Notes under the pieces: model-generated | What the model saw: the letters and a program-made list of their open reading frames with translations, nothing else | Database searches by the model: none | Told to the model about the DNA's origin: nothing | Made by a program: the position numbers and the translations under genes | Assembly (NCBI RefSeq): GCF_036195045.1 | Contig: NZ_CP108100.1 | Coordinates: forward strand, 5,518,001-5,582,000 | DNA length: 64,000 bases | Reading direction: 5' to 3' | DNA from: Streptomyces sp. NBC_00236 | GTDB taxonomy: Bacteria; Actinomycetota; Actinomycetes; Streptomycetales; Streptomycetaceae | Part shown: piece after piece, positions 9,517 through 18,016 of the stretch | How the letters are laid out: every line of letters begins with the position of its first letter | How positions within the stretch are numbered: the stretch's first letter is position 1

Positions 9517-9536
9517 AGCGCTAATATAACAGCGCT
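9517..9536. promoter_or_regulatory. Putative MarR operator over the marR promoter
   Basis: Two copies of the self-complementary hexamer AGCGCT (9517-9522 and 9531-9536) are separated by 8 AT-rich bases that hold the minus-strand -10 TATATT. Binding here would block the promoter of marR-MFS. Confidence 0.6.
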
Positions 9537-9589
9537 TGGATAATGCGATGGAGTGGGCCGCTGCGGGCCGATGTGGGCCGGTACGGGTC

Positions 9590-9619
9590 TTGATCGGGGG
9601 TCCGGGTGCTGCATACCGT
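9590..9619 (+). promoter_or_regulatory. Leaderless promoter of the NUDIX gene
   Basis: TTGATC (9590-9595), an 18-nt spacer and TACCGT (9614-9619), with GTG at 9626. A start site about 7 nt after the -10 box would fall on or beside the GTG. Confidence 0.6.
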
Positions 9620-9625
9620 CGGGCG

Positions 9626-10102
9626 GTGGAAACGCTCCGGCCCGCCGCCCGGGTCATCTGCCTCGACGCCGCCGACCGCCTGCTCCTGCTGCGCTGGCGG
9701 GATCCGGTCGACGGATCATGGCTCTGGGAACCGCCCGGCGGCGGCATCGAGCCGGGTGAGACGCCACTGGTGGCGGCGCGGCGCGAACTGGCCGAGGAGA
9801 CCGGACTCGACCCGGCTGCCGTCGTTGACCGGTGGGTGCCCGTCGACCGTGACCTGTGGTGGCGGGGCAAGCGGTACACCGGGACGGAACGCTTCTACCT
9901 CGCCCGGTTCACCGACGAGCGGCCGTCCCTGCTGCGGACCGGTCTGCTCCCCGACGAGCAGGCGAGCCTGGACACGCACGCCTGGCTCGCCCGGCCGGAT
10001 CTGGCCGCGCTGCCGGACCCGGTCGAGCCGCCGCAGTTGCTGACCGTGCTCGACGCACTGGTCCCGGACGGGCCGTGGAGCGGGCGGGGCCGGCCGGTGT
10101 GA
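9626..10102 (+). CDS. NUDIX hydrolase
   Basis: 158-residue NUDIX enzyme with a complete Nudix box (GGGIEPGETPLVAARRELAEETGL, quoted here only by its key residues: Gly at the start, REL and EE pairs), which binds the metal and hydrolyses nucleoside-diphosphate-linked substrates. GTG 9626 is preferred to the earlier ATG at 9536 because the extra 30 residues have no family similarity and a good promoter lies just before it. No Shine-Dalgarno. It is tail-to-tail with a second NUDIX gene only 12 bases away. Substrate cannot be told from sequence. Confidence 0.82.
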   Translation: METLRPAARVICLDAADRLLLLRWRDPVDGSWLWEPPGGGIEPGETPLVAARRELAEETGLDPAAVVDRWVPVDRDLWWRGKRYTGTERFYLARFTDERPSLLRTGLLPDEQASLDTHAWLARPDLAALPDPVEPPQLLTVLDALVPDGPWSGRGRPV

Positions 10103-10114
10103 GAGCTGACCGCG

Positions 10115-10570
10115 TCAAAGGGAGAGGGTGGCCGCCGCCCCCGTCCGTTCGAGGATGCGAAGGGCGTCGGCCGCGGCCGGTGACAGTACGGCGTCGTCCC
10201 GCAGTTCGGCGAGCGGGACCCATGCCGCCGCGTCCGTGGAGCCGTCCGTCTCGGCCACCGTCGGCGCCCCGCCCTTGAGTGTGACGACGTAGAACAACGC
10301 CGTGAGGCTCCAGCTCACCCCGTTCCGCCGGGCCGCGTAGGTCCGCGCGTCGGCCAGCCGGGCGCCCGCGAGTTCCCGTCCGGTCTCCTCCAGGAGTTCA
10401 CGGGCCAGCGCCTCGACGGGCTGCTCGCCCGGGTCGATCCCGCCGCCCGGCAGGTGCCACAGCCCCGGCGCGAAGACGGGTGAGGCGTCCGACAGCCGGG
10501 CCAGCAGGAGGCGATCGTCCTCTCGTGCGATGGCGTATGCCGAAACGCGGGTCCGTACCTCGGCGTCCAT
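10115..10570 (-). CDS. NUDIX hydrolase
   Basis: 151-residue NUDIX protein. The Nudix box begins GGGIDPGEQPVEALARELLE and ends ETG; the fold starts VSAYAIAREDDRLLLARL. GGAGGGG stands 8 nt before the ATG at 10570. It converges with the other NUDIX gene, and their two boxes differ enough that recent duplication is unlikely. Substrate unknown. Confidence 0.85.
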   Translation of the reverse strand: MDAEVRTRVSAYAIAREDDRLLLARLSDASPVFAPGLWHLPGGGIDPGEQPVEALARELLEETGRELAGARLADARTYAARRNGVSWSLTALFYVVTLKGGAPTVAETDGSTDAAAWVPLAELRDDAVLSPAAADALRILERTGAAATLSL

Positions 10571-10590
10571 GATTCCCGCCCCTCCTTCGT

Positions 10591-10630
10591 GTGCGTGAGC
10601 CGACAGGTGCGTGAGCCGGCAGGTGCGTGT
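10591..10630. repeat. Short tandem repeat, 16-nt unit
   Basis: Two full copies and half a third copy of a 16-nt unit (GTGCGTGAGCCGRCAG) lie just upstream of the minus-strand NUDIX gene. The copies differ at one base. Confidence 0.8.
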
Positions 10631-10788
10631 GTCGAAAGATCAAACCCTGACGCCGGATTGCGCGCCAGTGGCCCCCGTCCACCCGCATGGCCCCACTGAG
10701 CTCGGATGGCGGGAGTAAATGTGCGAGAAGTCCGCTATGAGGCGATATTTGACCTCACGTAAGACGGAGCACTACGAGGAGGCACTCC

Positions 10789-12420
10789 ATGCGCGGAGCC
10801 ACACAGGTCAAGTGGGCCGCATGTGCGGTGGCCGTCGCCCTGACGGCGACGGCCTGCGGCGGAGGGGACAGCGGCGGCGGTGGCGGTGGCGCGGACGGGA
10901 TCGTGAGCTCCTCCTGGGGTGACCCGCAGAACCCGCTGGAGCCGGCCAACACCAACGAGGTGCAGGGCGGCAAGGTCCTCGACATGATCTTCCGGGGACT
11001 CAAGAAGTACGACCCCAAGACCGGCGAGGCGACGAACATGCTCGCCGAGAAGATCGAGTCCACGGACAGCCAGAACTTCACGATCACGGTGAAGGACGGC
11101 TGGACCTTCAGCAACGGCGAGAAGATCACCGCCAAGTCGTTCGTGGACGCCTGGAACTACGGCGCCCTGCTGAAGAACAACCAGAAGAACGCCTACTTCT
11201 TCGGTTACATCGACGGATACGACAAGGTCCACCCCGAGACCGGGACCGCGAGCGCCACCACGCTCTCCGGCCTCAAGCAGGTCAACGACATGACCTTCTC
11301 GGTCAAGCTGACGCAGAAGTTCTCCCTGTGGCCCGACACCCTCGGCTACCCCGCCTTCGCGCCGCTGCCCAAGGCCTTCTTCACGGACCACGACGCCTGG
11401 GTGTCCAAGCCGATCGGCAATGGCCCGTACACGATCGACAAGTACACCAAGGGCTCGTCCATGAACCTGCGCAAGTGGGACGACTACCCCGGTGACGACA
11501 AGGCGAAGAACGGCGGGATCGACCTCAAGGTCTACACCGACAACAACACCGCCTACACCGACCTGACGGCCGGCAACCTCGACCTCGTCGACGACGTGCC
11601 CGCCTCGCAGCTCAAGAACGTCAAGGCGGACCTCGGCGACCGCTACATCAACACCCCGGCCGGCATCATCCAGACGCTCGCGTTCCCGTTCTACGACAAG
11701 CAGTGGAACACCCCGGGCGCGATCAAGGTCCGCCAGGGCCTCTCCATGGCGATCAACCGCGAGCAGATCACCAACCAGATCTTCCAGAAGACCCGCACCC
11801 CCGCATCCGACTGGACCTCTCCGGTCCTCGGCGAGGACGGCGGCTTCAAGAAGGGCCTCTGCGGCAAGGAGTGCACGTACAACGCCGCCGACGCCAAGAA
11901 GATGATCGAGGACGGCGGCGGCATCCCCGGCGGCCAGCTCAAGATCTCGTACAACGCGGACACGGGCTCCCACAAGGAGTGGGTCGACGCCGTCTGCAAC
12001 AGCATCAACAAGGTCATGGGCAACAACAAGGCGTGCGTGGGCGCCCCGATCGGCACCTTCGCCGACTTCCGCAGCCAGGTCTCCCAGCAGAAGCTGAGCG
12101 GTGCCTGGCGCGCGGGCTGGCAGATGGACTACCCGCTGATCCAGAACTTCCTGCAGCCCGTGTACTACACCAACGCCTCGTCCAACGACGGCAAGTGGAG
12201 CAACGAGCAGTTCGACGACCTCATCAACAAGGCGAACGCCGAGTCGGACAAGGCCAAGGCCGTCTCCACCTTCCAGGACGCCGAGAAGGTCATGGTCCAG
12301 CAGATGCCCGTCATCCCGCTCTGGTACCAGAACGGCAGCGCCGGCTACTCGGAGAACATCACCAACGTCTCCCTGAACCAGTTCAGCGTCCCGGTGTACG
12401 AGCAGATCGAGGTCAAGTGA
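10789..12420 (+). CDS. Oligopeptide-binding lipoprotein of second ABC importer
   Basis: 543-residue SBP_bac_5 lipoprotein. Signal MRGATQVKWAACAVAVALTA is followed by TAC at the lipobox (Cys 23), a Gly/Ser linker and the binding domain (SSWGDPQNPLEPANTNEVQG onward). It has many Asn/Lys and a Cys-containing segment (GLCGKECTY). GAGGAGG is 7 nt before the ATG. It heads a five-gene operon and is followed by an intercistronic hairpin like the one in the first cassette. Streptomyces carry a second importer in this position (SCO5117-5121 region by memory). Ligand unknown. Confidence 0.87.
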   Translation: MRGATQVKWAACAVAVALTATACGGGDSGGGGGGADGIVSSSWGDPQNPLEPANTNEVQGGKVLDMIFRGLKKYDPKTGEATNMLAEKIESTDSQNFTITVKDGWTFSNGEKITAKSFVDAWNYGALLKNNQKNAYFFGYIDGYDKVHPETGTASATTLSGLKQVNDMTFSVKLTQKFSLWPDTLGYPAFAPLPKAFFTDHDAWVSKPIGNGPYTIDKYTKGSSMNLRKWDDYPGDDKAKNGGIDLKVYTDNNTAYTDLTAGNLDLVDDVPASQLKNVKADLGDRYINTPAGIIQTLAFPFYDKQWNTPGAIKVRQGLSMAINREQITNQIFQKTRTPASDWTSPVLGEDGGFKKGLCGKECTYNAADAKKMIEDGGGIPGGQLKISYNADTGSHKEWVDAVCNSINKVMGNNKACVGAPIGTFADFRSQVSQQKLSGAWRAGWQMDYPLIQNFLQPVYYTNASSNDGKWSNEQFDDLINKANAESDKAKAVSTFQDAEKVMVQQMPVIPLWYQNGSAGYSENITNVSLNQFSVPVYEQIEVK

Positions 12421-12430
12421 CCCGATAGGC

Positions 12431-12470
12431 AGCCGGGTGGCCGGGTGCGCCACGCACCGGCCACCCGGCT
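12431..12470 (+). terminator. Intercistronic hairpin after the second SBP gene
   Basis: A 17-bp stem (12431-12448 with 12454-12470) with a single bulged G, 10 nt after the stop. As in the first cassette it lies between SBP and permease, so attenuation or mRNA protection is the likely role. Confidence 0.65.
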
Positions 12471-12530
12471 TCCCCGTCCCGCGACTCCTCAGCCCAGAGA
12501 CTTCCGACCCCGCGACCCCCGGAGCCCTTC

Positions 12531-13454
12531 ATGGGACGTTATGTGATCCGGCGGCTGCTGCAGATGATCCCGGTCTTCTTCGGCACCACGCTGTTGATCT
12601 TCCTCATGGTGAACGTGATGGGTGACCCCATCGCGGGTCTCTGCGGCGACCGCCAGTGCGACCCGGCGACCGCCGCCCAACTCCGTTCGGAATTCGGCCT
12701 CGACAAGCCGGTCTGGCAGCAGTACCTGACCTACATGGGGAACGTCTTCACCGGCGACTTCGGCACCGCGTTCAACGGGCAGAAGGTCACCGAGCTGATG
12801 GCCACGGCCTTCCCCATCACCATCCGCCTCACCCTCGTGGCGATCGTCTTCGAGATCGTCATCGGCATCAGTCTCGGCGTCGTCACCGGTCTGCGCCGCG
12901 GCCGCCCCATCGACACCACGGTGCTGATCCTGACGCTGGTCGTCATCTCCATCCCGACCTTCGTCACCGGTCTGCTCCTCCAGCTCCTGCTCGGTGTGGA
13001 GTGGGGCGTCATCAAACCCTCCGTCTCCAGCGAGGCCCCGCTCAACGAGCTGATCATCCCCGGACTCGTGGTCGCCTCCGTCTCGCTGGCCTACGTCACC
13101 CGGCTCACCCGTACCTCGATCGCCGAGAACGCCCGCGCCGACTACGTGCGCACCGCGACCGCCAAGGGCCTCCCCAGGCGCCGTGTGGTCGTCCGCCACC
13201 TGCTGCGCAACTCGCTGATCCCCGTCGTCACCTTCATCGGTACGGACGTGGGCGCCCTGATGGGCGGGGCCATCGTCACGGAGCGGATCTTCAACATCCA
13301 TGGCGTCGGCTACCAGCTCTACCAGGGCATCCTGCGCCAGAACTCGCAGACCGTCGTCGGGTTCGTCACCGTCCTGGTCCTGGTCTTCCTGGCGGCGAAC
13401 CTGATCGTCGACCTGTTGTACGCCGTACTCGACCCGAGGATCCGCTATGCCTGA
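12531..13454 (+). CDS. Oligopeptide ABC importer permease, DppB type
   Basis: 307-residue DppB-like permease (MGRYVIRRLLQMIPVFFGTT start, canonical for the family). The EAA loop near residues 195-215 reads NARADYVRTATAKGLPRRRV. Two Cys in LCGDRQC lie in the extracytoplasmic loop, as in the BldKC-like protein. GGAG is 6 nt before ATG 12531. Its stop lies inside the next gene (8-nt overlap), so the two permeases are translated in a coupled way. Confidence 0.86.
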   Translation: MGRYVIRRLLQMIPVFFGTTLLIFLMVNVMGDPIAGLCGDRQCDPATAAQLRSEFGLDKPVWQQYLTYMGNVFTGDFGTAFNGQKVTELMATAFPITIRLTLVAIVFEIVIGISLGVVTGLRRGRPIDTTVLILTLVVISIPTFVTGLLLQLLLGVEWGVIKPSVSSEAPLNELIIPGLVVASVSLAYVTRLTRTSIAENARADYVRTATAKGLPRRRVVVRHLLRNSLIPVVTFIGTDVGALMGGAIVTERIFNIHGVGYQLYQGILRQNSQTVVGFVTVLVLVFLAANLIVDLLYAVLDPRIRYA

Positions 13455-14421
13455 GCAGACACCGGACGAGGCGATCTCGTCCGCCGGAGCCGGCGGAACG
13501 ATGGACCTCGCGCTCGACGAGGGCGACTCCCTCGAGAAGACTCCCGGCGGCCCCCGGGGGACGGGCCCCGGCACCAAGCCGCAGAGCCTGTGGACCGACG
13601 CCTGGCACGACCTGCGCCGCAACCCGGTCTTCATCATCTCCGCGTTGATTATCCTGTTCCTGGTGATCATCTCCATCTGGCCGCAGCTCATCGCCTCCGG
13701 CGACCCGCTCGACTGTGACCTGGACAAGTCCCAGGAGGGCTCCCAGCCCGGCCACCCCTTCGGGTACGACGGCCAGGGCTGCGACGTCTACACCCGTGTC
13801 GTCTACGGTGCCCGCAACTCCGTCACCGTCGGTATCTGCTCCACCATCGGCGTCTCCCTGATCGGCTCCGTCCTCGGCGGTCTGGCCGGATTCTTCGGCG
13901 GCTGGTGGGACGCGATCCTCTCCCGCCTCACCGACGTCTTCTTCGGTATCCCCGTCGTCCTCGGCGGCCTGGTCTTCCTCTCCGTGGTGACCAGCTCCAC
14001 CGTCTGGCCGGTCATCGGATTCATCGTGCTGCTGGGGTGGCCGCAGATCGCCCGTATCGCCCGCGGCTCCGTCATCACCGCCAAGCACAACGACTACGTC
14101 CAGGCGGCCCGGGCACTCGGCGCCTCCAACGGGCGGATGATGCTGCGCCACATCGCACCCAACGCCATCGCCCCGGTCATCGTCGTCGCGACCATCGCGC
14201 TGGGCACGTACATCTCGCTGGAGGCGACCCTGTCGTTCCTCGGCGTCGGCCTGAAGCCACCGGCCGTCTCCTGGGGCATCGACATCTCCGCCGCGTCCCA
14301 GTACATCCGCAACGCCCCGCACATGCTCCTCTGGCCCGCCGGGGCCCTGGCGGTCACCGTGCTCGCTTTCATCATGCTCGGCGACGCGGTGCGCGACGCC
14401 CTCGACCCCAAGCTGCGCTGA
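13447..14421 (+). CDS. Oligopeptide ABC importer permease, DppC type
   Basis: 324-residue DppC-like permease. An acidic, disordered N-terminus of ~45 residues precedes the OppC_N helix (PVFIISALIILFLVIISIW). The extracytoplasmic region contains GHPFGYDGQGCDVYTRVVYG, the usual DppC signature with HP-G-D-G-D. The EAA loop is YVQAARALGASNGRMMLRHI. It ends 13 nt before the ATPase start. Confidence 0.86.
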   Translation: MPEQTPDEAISSAGAGGTMDLALDEGDSLEKTPGGPRGTGPGTKPQSLWTDAWHDLRRNPVFIISALIILFLVIISIWPQLIASGDPLDCDLDKSQEGSQPGHPFGYDGQGCDVYTRVVYGARNSVTVGICSTIGVSLIGSVLGGLAGFFGGWWDAILSRLTDVFFGIPVVLGGLVFLSVVTSSTVWPVIGFIVLLGWPQIARIARGSVITAKHNDYVQAARALGASNGRMMLRHIAPNAIAPVIVVATIALGTYISLEATLSFLGVGLKPPAVSWGIDISAASQYIRNAPHMLLWPAGALAVTVLAFIMLGDAVRDALDPKLR

Positions 14422-14434
14422 GGAGTCCGCTGCC

Positions 14435-15412
14435 ATGTTGCTCGAAGTGCGCGATCTGCACGTGGAGTTCCACACCCGGGACGGGGTCGCCAAGGCCGTC
14501 AACGGGGTCAACTACTCGGTGGCCGAGGGCGAGACGCTCGCCGTGCTCGGCGAGTCCGGCTCCGGCAAGTCGGTCACCGCACAGGCGATCATGGGCATCC
14601 TCGACATGCCGCCCGGCAAGATCAGCGGCGGCGAGATCCTCTTCAAGGACCGCGACCTGCTGAAGCTCAAGAAGGAGGAGCGCCGGAAGATCCGCGGCCA
14701 GGAGATGGCCATGATCTTCCAGGACGCGCTCTCCTCCCTCAACCCCGTGCTGACCGTGGGCCAGCAGCTCGGCGAGATGTTCGTCGTGCACCGCGGGATG
14801 TCCCGCAAGGACGCGAAGGCCAAGGCCGTCGAGCTGATGGACCGGGTCCGCATCCCGGCCGCGAAGGAGCGGGTCGGCAACTACCCGCACCAGTTCTCCG
14901 GCGGGATGCGCCAGCGCATCATGATCGCGATGGCGCTGGCCCTGGAACCCTCGCTGATCATCGCCGACGAACCCACCACCGCCCTCGACGTCACGGTCCA
15001 GGCCCAGGTGATGGACCTGCTCGCGGAGCTCCAGCGCGAGCTCAACATGGGCCTGATCCTGATCACCCACGACCTGGGCGTCGTCGCCGACGTCGCCGAC
15101 AAGATCGCCGTGATGTACGCGGGCCGCATCGTGGAGACCTCACCGGTCCACGACATCTACAAGGCGCCCGCGCACCCGTACACCAAGGGCCTGCTCCGTT
15201 CGATCCCGCGCCTGGACCAGAAGGGCCAGGAGCTCTACGCCATCAAGGGCCTGCCGCCCAACCTGCTGCACATCCCGCCCGGCTGCGCCTTCAACCCGCG
15301 TTGTCCGATGGCCCAGGACGTCTGCCGCAAGGACGTGCCGCCGTTGTTCGACGTGGCGGAGCACCGTCAGAGCGCCTGCTACTTCTGGAAGGAGACGCTC
15401 GATGCACGCTGA
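14435..15412 (+). CDS. Oligopeptide ABC importer ATPase, DppD type
   Basis: 325-residue ATPase. Walker A GESGSGKS (39-46), signature FSGGMRQR, Walker [10 protein letters not shown]-loop ITHDLG, and a C-terminal oligo_HPY domain with [14 protein letters not shown] cysteines. AGGAG overlaps the stop of the preceding permease gene (14421-14425). The next ATPase starts 11 nt inside its 3' end. Confidence 0.88.
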   Translation: MLLEVRDLHVEFHTRDGVAKAVNGVNYSVAEGETLAVLGESGSGKSVTAQAIMGILDMPPGKISGGEILFKDRDLLKLKKEERRKIRGQEMAMIFQDALSSLNPVLTVGQQLGEMFVVHRGMSRKDAKAKAVELMDRVRIPAAKERVGNYPHQFSGGMRQRIMIAMALALEPSLIIADEPTTALDVTVQAQVMDLLAELQRELNMGLILITHDLGVVADVADKIAVMYAGRIVETSPVHDIYKAPAHPYTKGLLRSIPRLDQKGQELYAIKGLPPNLLHIPPGCAFNPRCPMAQDVCRKDVPPLFDVAEHRQSACYFWKETLDAR

Positions 15413-16757
15413 TCACTCGGGGCGCAAGGGAGCGCGCGAAGAGGGCGAGGTGGCACGCGACCTCCTGGCCAAGTCGCGGGAGGGCAGCGCGTACGCGGGC
15501 GGCGAGCCGATCCTGGAGGTACGCGACCTCGTCAAGCACTACCCGCTGACCCAGGGCATCCTGATCAAGAAGCAGATCGGTGCCGTCAAGGCGGTCGACG
15601 GCGTCTCCTTCGACCTGGCGGCCGGCGAGACCCTCGGCATCGTCGGTGAGTCCGGCTGCGGCAAGTCGACCGTCGCGCGGATGCTGGTGCACCTGGAGCA
15701 GCCGACGTCCGGTGCGATCCGGTACAAGGGCGAGGACGTCACCAAGCTGTCCGGCCGCGCGCTGAAGGCCGTGCGCCGCAACATCCAGATGGTGTTCCAG
15801 GACCCGTACACCTCGCTGAACCCGCGGATGACGGTCGGAGACATCATCGGGGAGCCGTACGAGATCCACCCCGAGGTCGCCCCCAAGGGCGACCGGCGGC
15901 GCAAGGTCCAGGACCTGCTGGACGTCGTCGGCCTCAACCCGGAGTACATCAACCGCTATCCGCACCAGTTCTCCGGCGGCCAGCGCCAGCGCATCGGCAT
16001 CGCCCGCGGCCTCGCGCTCAACCCCGAGATCATCGTCGCCGACGAACCCGTCTCGGCCCTCGACGTCTCGGTCCAGGCCCAGGTCGTCAACCTGCTGGAC
16101 CGGCTTCAGGCGGAGTTCAACCTCAGCTACGTGTTCATCGCCCACGACCTCTCCATCGTCCGGCACATCTCCGACCGGGTCGGCGTGATGTACCTCGGCC
16201 GGTTCGCGGAGATCGGTACGGACGAGGAGATCTACGACCACCCCACGCATCCGTACACCCAGGCGCTGCTCTCCGCGGTGCCGGTGCCGGACCCGATGGC
16301 GCGCGAGTACCGCGAGCGGATCATCCTGCACGGCGACGTTCCCTCGCCCGCCAACCCGCCGTCCGGCTGCCGCTTCCGTACCCGCTGCTGGAAGGCGCAG
16401 GAGCGGTGCGAGCTGGAGGTGCCGCTGCTGGCGGTCCCGGCGGCCTTCCGGCTGACGGAGAGCCCGGCCAGGCACGATTCGGCCTGTCACTTCGCGGAGG
16501 AGAAGCGGGTGGTGCCGCCGGAGGGCACGCTGGAGCAGGTGGGCGACGGCGGCGATGGGGCCGCGGGGCCCGGACCGGACGTGGAGGAGGTGGACCGGGA
16601 GGCCCGGAAGCCCCCGCGGTCGGAGCCGCAGCAGGAGCCGCCGTCACGGACGGAGCCGCAGCCGGGCCCGTCGCCCGAGGCCGAAGCGGCGCCCTCGCCG
16701 GAGGCGGGGGACGAGGACGACGGCCCGCCGCCCTCCGGCAGCAGCCGGGTCGGCTGA
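15402..16757 (+). CDS. Oligopeptide ABC importer ATPase, DppF type, with disordered tail
   Basis: 451-residue ATPase, 80-100 residues longer than usual. An N-terminal extension of ~35 residues precedes the ABC domain: Walker A GESGCGKS (82-89), [25 protein letters not shown], and the [14 protein letters not shown] cluster. After about residue 365 comes an 85-residue Glu/Pro/Gly-rich tail with no recognisable fold. If ATG 15402 is right it overlaps the previous gene by 11 nt; a later GTG cannot be excluded. Last gene of the operon; a hairpin follows about 95 nt later. Confidence 0.85.
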   Translation: MHADHSGRKGAREEGEVARDLLAKSREGSAYAGGEPILEVRDLVKHYPLTQGILIKKQIGAVKAVDGVSFDLAAGETLGIVGESGCGKSTVARMLVHLEQPTSGAIRYKGEDVTKLSGRALKAVRRNIQMVFQDPYTSLNPRMTVGDIIGEPYEIHPEVAPKGDRRRKVQDLLDVVGLNPEYINRYPHQFSGGQRQRIGIARGLALNPEIIVADEPVSALDVSVQAQVVNLLDRLQAEFNLSYVFIAHDLSIVRHISDRVGVMYLGRFAEIGTDEEIYDHPTHPYTQALLSAVPVPDPMAREYRERIILHGDVPSPANPPSGCRFRTRCWKAQERCELEVPLLAVPAAFRLTESPARHDSACHFAEEKRVVPPEGTLEQVGDGGDGAAGPGPDVEEVDREARKPPRSEPQQEPPSRTEPQPGPSPEAEAAPSPEAGDEDDGPPPSGSSRVG

Positions 16758-16852
16758 GCCGACGGACCGTTAACGCGAGGGCAACTCGGGCGTCTCACGT
16801 CCGATATACGGACCCGTCAGCATGGACTGCGTACGGCCGTGCGGGTGCCGTG

Positions 16853-16889
16853 GACCGGCCGGAAGGACGTCACGTCCCTCCGGCCGGTC
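16853..16889 (+). terminator. Terminator of the second peptide importer operon
   Basis: A 17-bp stem (16853-16869 with 16873-16889) with one mismatch and a 3-nt loop, in the 195-base gap between the importer and the membrane protein gene. Nothing else was recognised in that gap. Confidence 0.7.
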
Positions 16890-16952
16890 GCCCGAAGGAC
16901 CGCTCCGGCGGCCCTCTTGTCGGGAGGCCGGGCGCGGGGGAGTATCGCTGGG

Positions 16953-18014
16953 GTGATACTCACCCGTGGAGCAAGAGTGACCGGCGCCGCTCTCTGCGCG
17001 GTGCTCGCCCTGATCGTCGCGAGCTGGCTCGTACGGGACGTCAGGGCCGTGGACGCCGACCAGCTGTGGCGCTACTGGGCCGGTTTCGGCGAAGCGCGTC
17101 CGCAGGCGATGCCCGCGACCTCGCCCCTGGATGTCGCCCTCCTCGTGGTGTACGTCGCCGCCGCCGTCGCCGCGCTGCGCTCCTCGGTCGCCGCCACCGT
17201 GCTCGTCGCCACCGGAGTGATCACCCTCGCCGTACGGCTGCCCGGGCTCTGGGGCATCGGGAGCCACCGGATGGAGTCGGTCTTCTCCGACGACCTGCGC
17301 TCACGGGCCCTCATCTGCGCCTTCGCGGCCCTCGCCGCGGGCATCGCGCTGTTCATCACCGCCGGGGCCGGCCGCCGTCCGCCCGCCGGCTCCTACGAAC
17401 AGCTTCCGACCCGGCCCGGGCCGGGCGCCTCCGTCGCCGCGTTCCTCATGCTGGGTGCGGCCGGAGCGGTGCTGATCGCCTGGGAGATCCGCCAGATGGT
17501 GCGGTACCCCGAGATCTATCCCGAGTGGTACGTGGGCGGTGACCGGGTCCCGCACGGCGTGATCGACCCGCCGCCCGGCTGGGGCACGGCCGCGCTGGCG
17601 CTGCTCTGCCTCGTCGCGGGGGTGAGCGCCCTCTTCCACGCCGTGCACGCGCGGCCGTTCGGGCTGGTGGCCGCCGCGCTGCTGCTGCCCGGCGGGGTGC
17701 TGGGGGTGGCCCGGGTCGTGCACTACGACCTGCTCGACCACTTCGGTTCGCTGTCGACGGAGACCCAGCTCACGCTCCTGAGCTGGATCTTCGAGCTGCT
17801 CGCCGCGCTGGTGGTGCTGATCGCGCTGGCGCCCAGGGGCTTCGCCGACGTGCCCGGGCCGTACGGGCCGGGGCAGGGACCCGGGTACGGACCTCCCGGC
17901 CACCACCCCACCCCGTACCCGGGGCAGCAGCCGCCGGCCCCGGGCTACGGATACCCGCAGGGCGGCGGCTTCGGACCGCCCCCGCCGCCCTCGCAGCCGC
18001 CGCCGGGCTGGTAG
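16953..18014 (+). CDS. Membrane protein with Pro/Gly/Tyr-rich C-terminal tail
   Basis: 353 residues if GTG 16953 is the start; an upstream in-frame ATG at 16839 lies within the preceding hairpin and is rejected. There are about seven hydrophobic segments, the first at residues 8-25 (GAALCAVLALIVASWLV). A tail of ~50 residues follows (GPYGPGQGPGYGPPGHH and similar repeats), a composition typical of actinobacterial membrane proteins that interact through disordered tails. No named domain recognised. The gene ends 2 bases from the stop of the converging peptidase gene, with no room for a terminator. Confidence 0.75.
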   Translation: MILTRGARVTGAALCAVLALIVASWLVRDVRAVDADQLWRYWAGFGEARPQAMPATSPLDVALLVVYVAAAVAALRSSVAATVLVATGVITLAVRLPGLWGIGSHRMESVFSDDLRSRALICAFAALAAGIALFITAGAGRRPPAGSYEQLPTRPGPGASVAAFLMLGAAGAVLIAWEIRQMVRYPEIYPEWYVGGDRVPHGVIDPPPGWGTAALALLCLVAGVSALFHAVHARPFGLVAAALLLPGGVLGVARVVHYDLLDHFGSLSTETQLTLLSWIFELLAALVVLIALAPRGFADVPGPYGPGQGPGYGPPGHHPTPYPGQQPPAPGYGYPQGGGFGPPPPPSQPPPGW

Positions 18015-18016
18015 GT

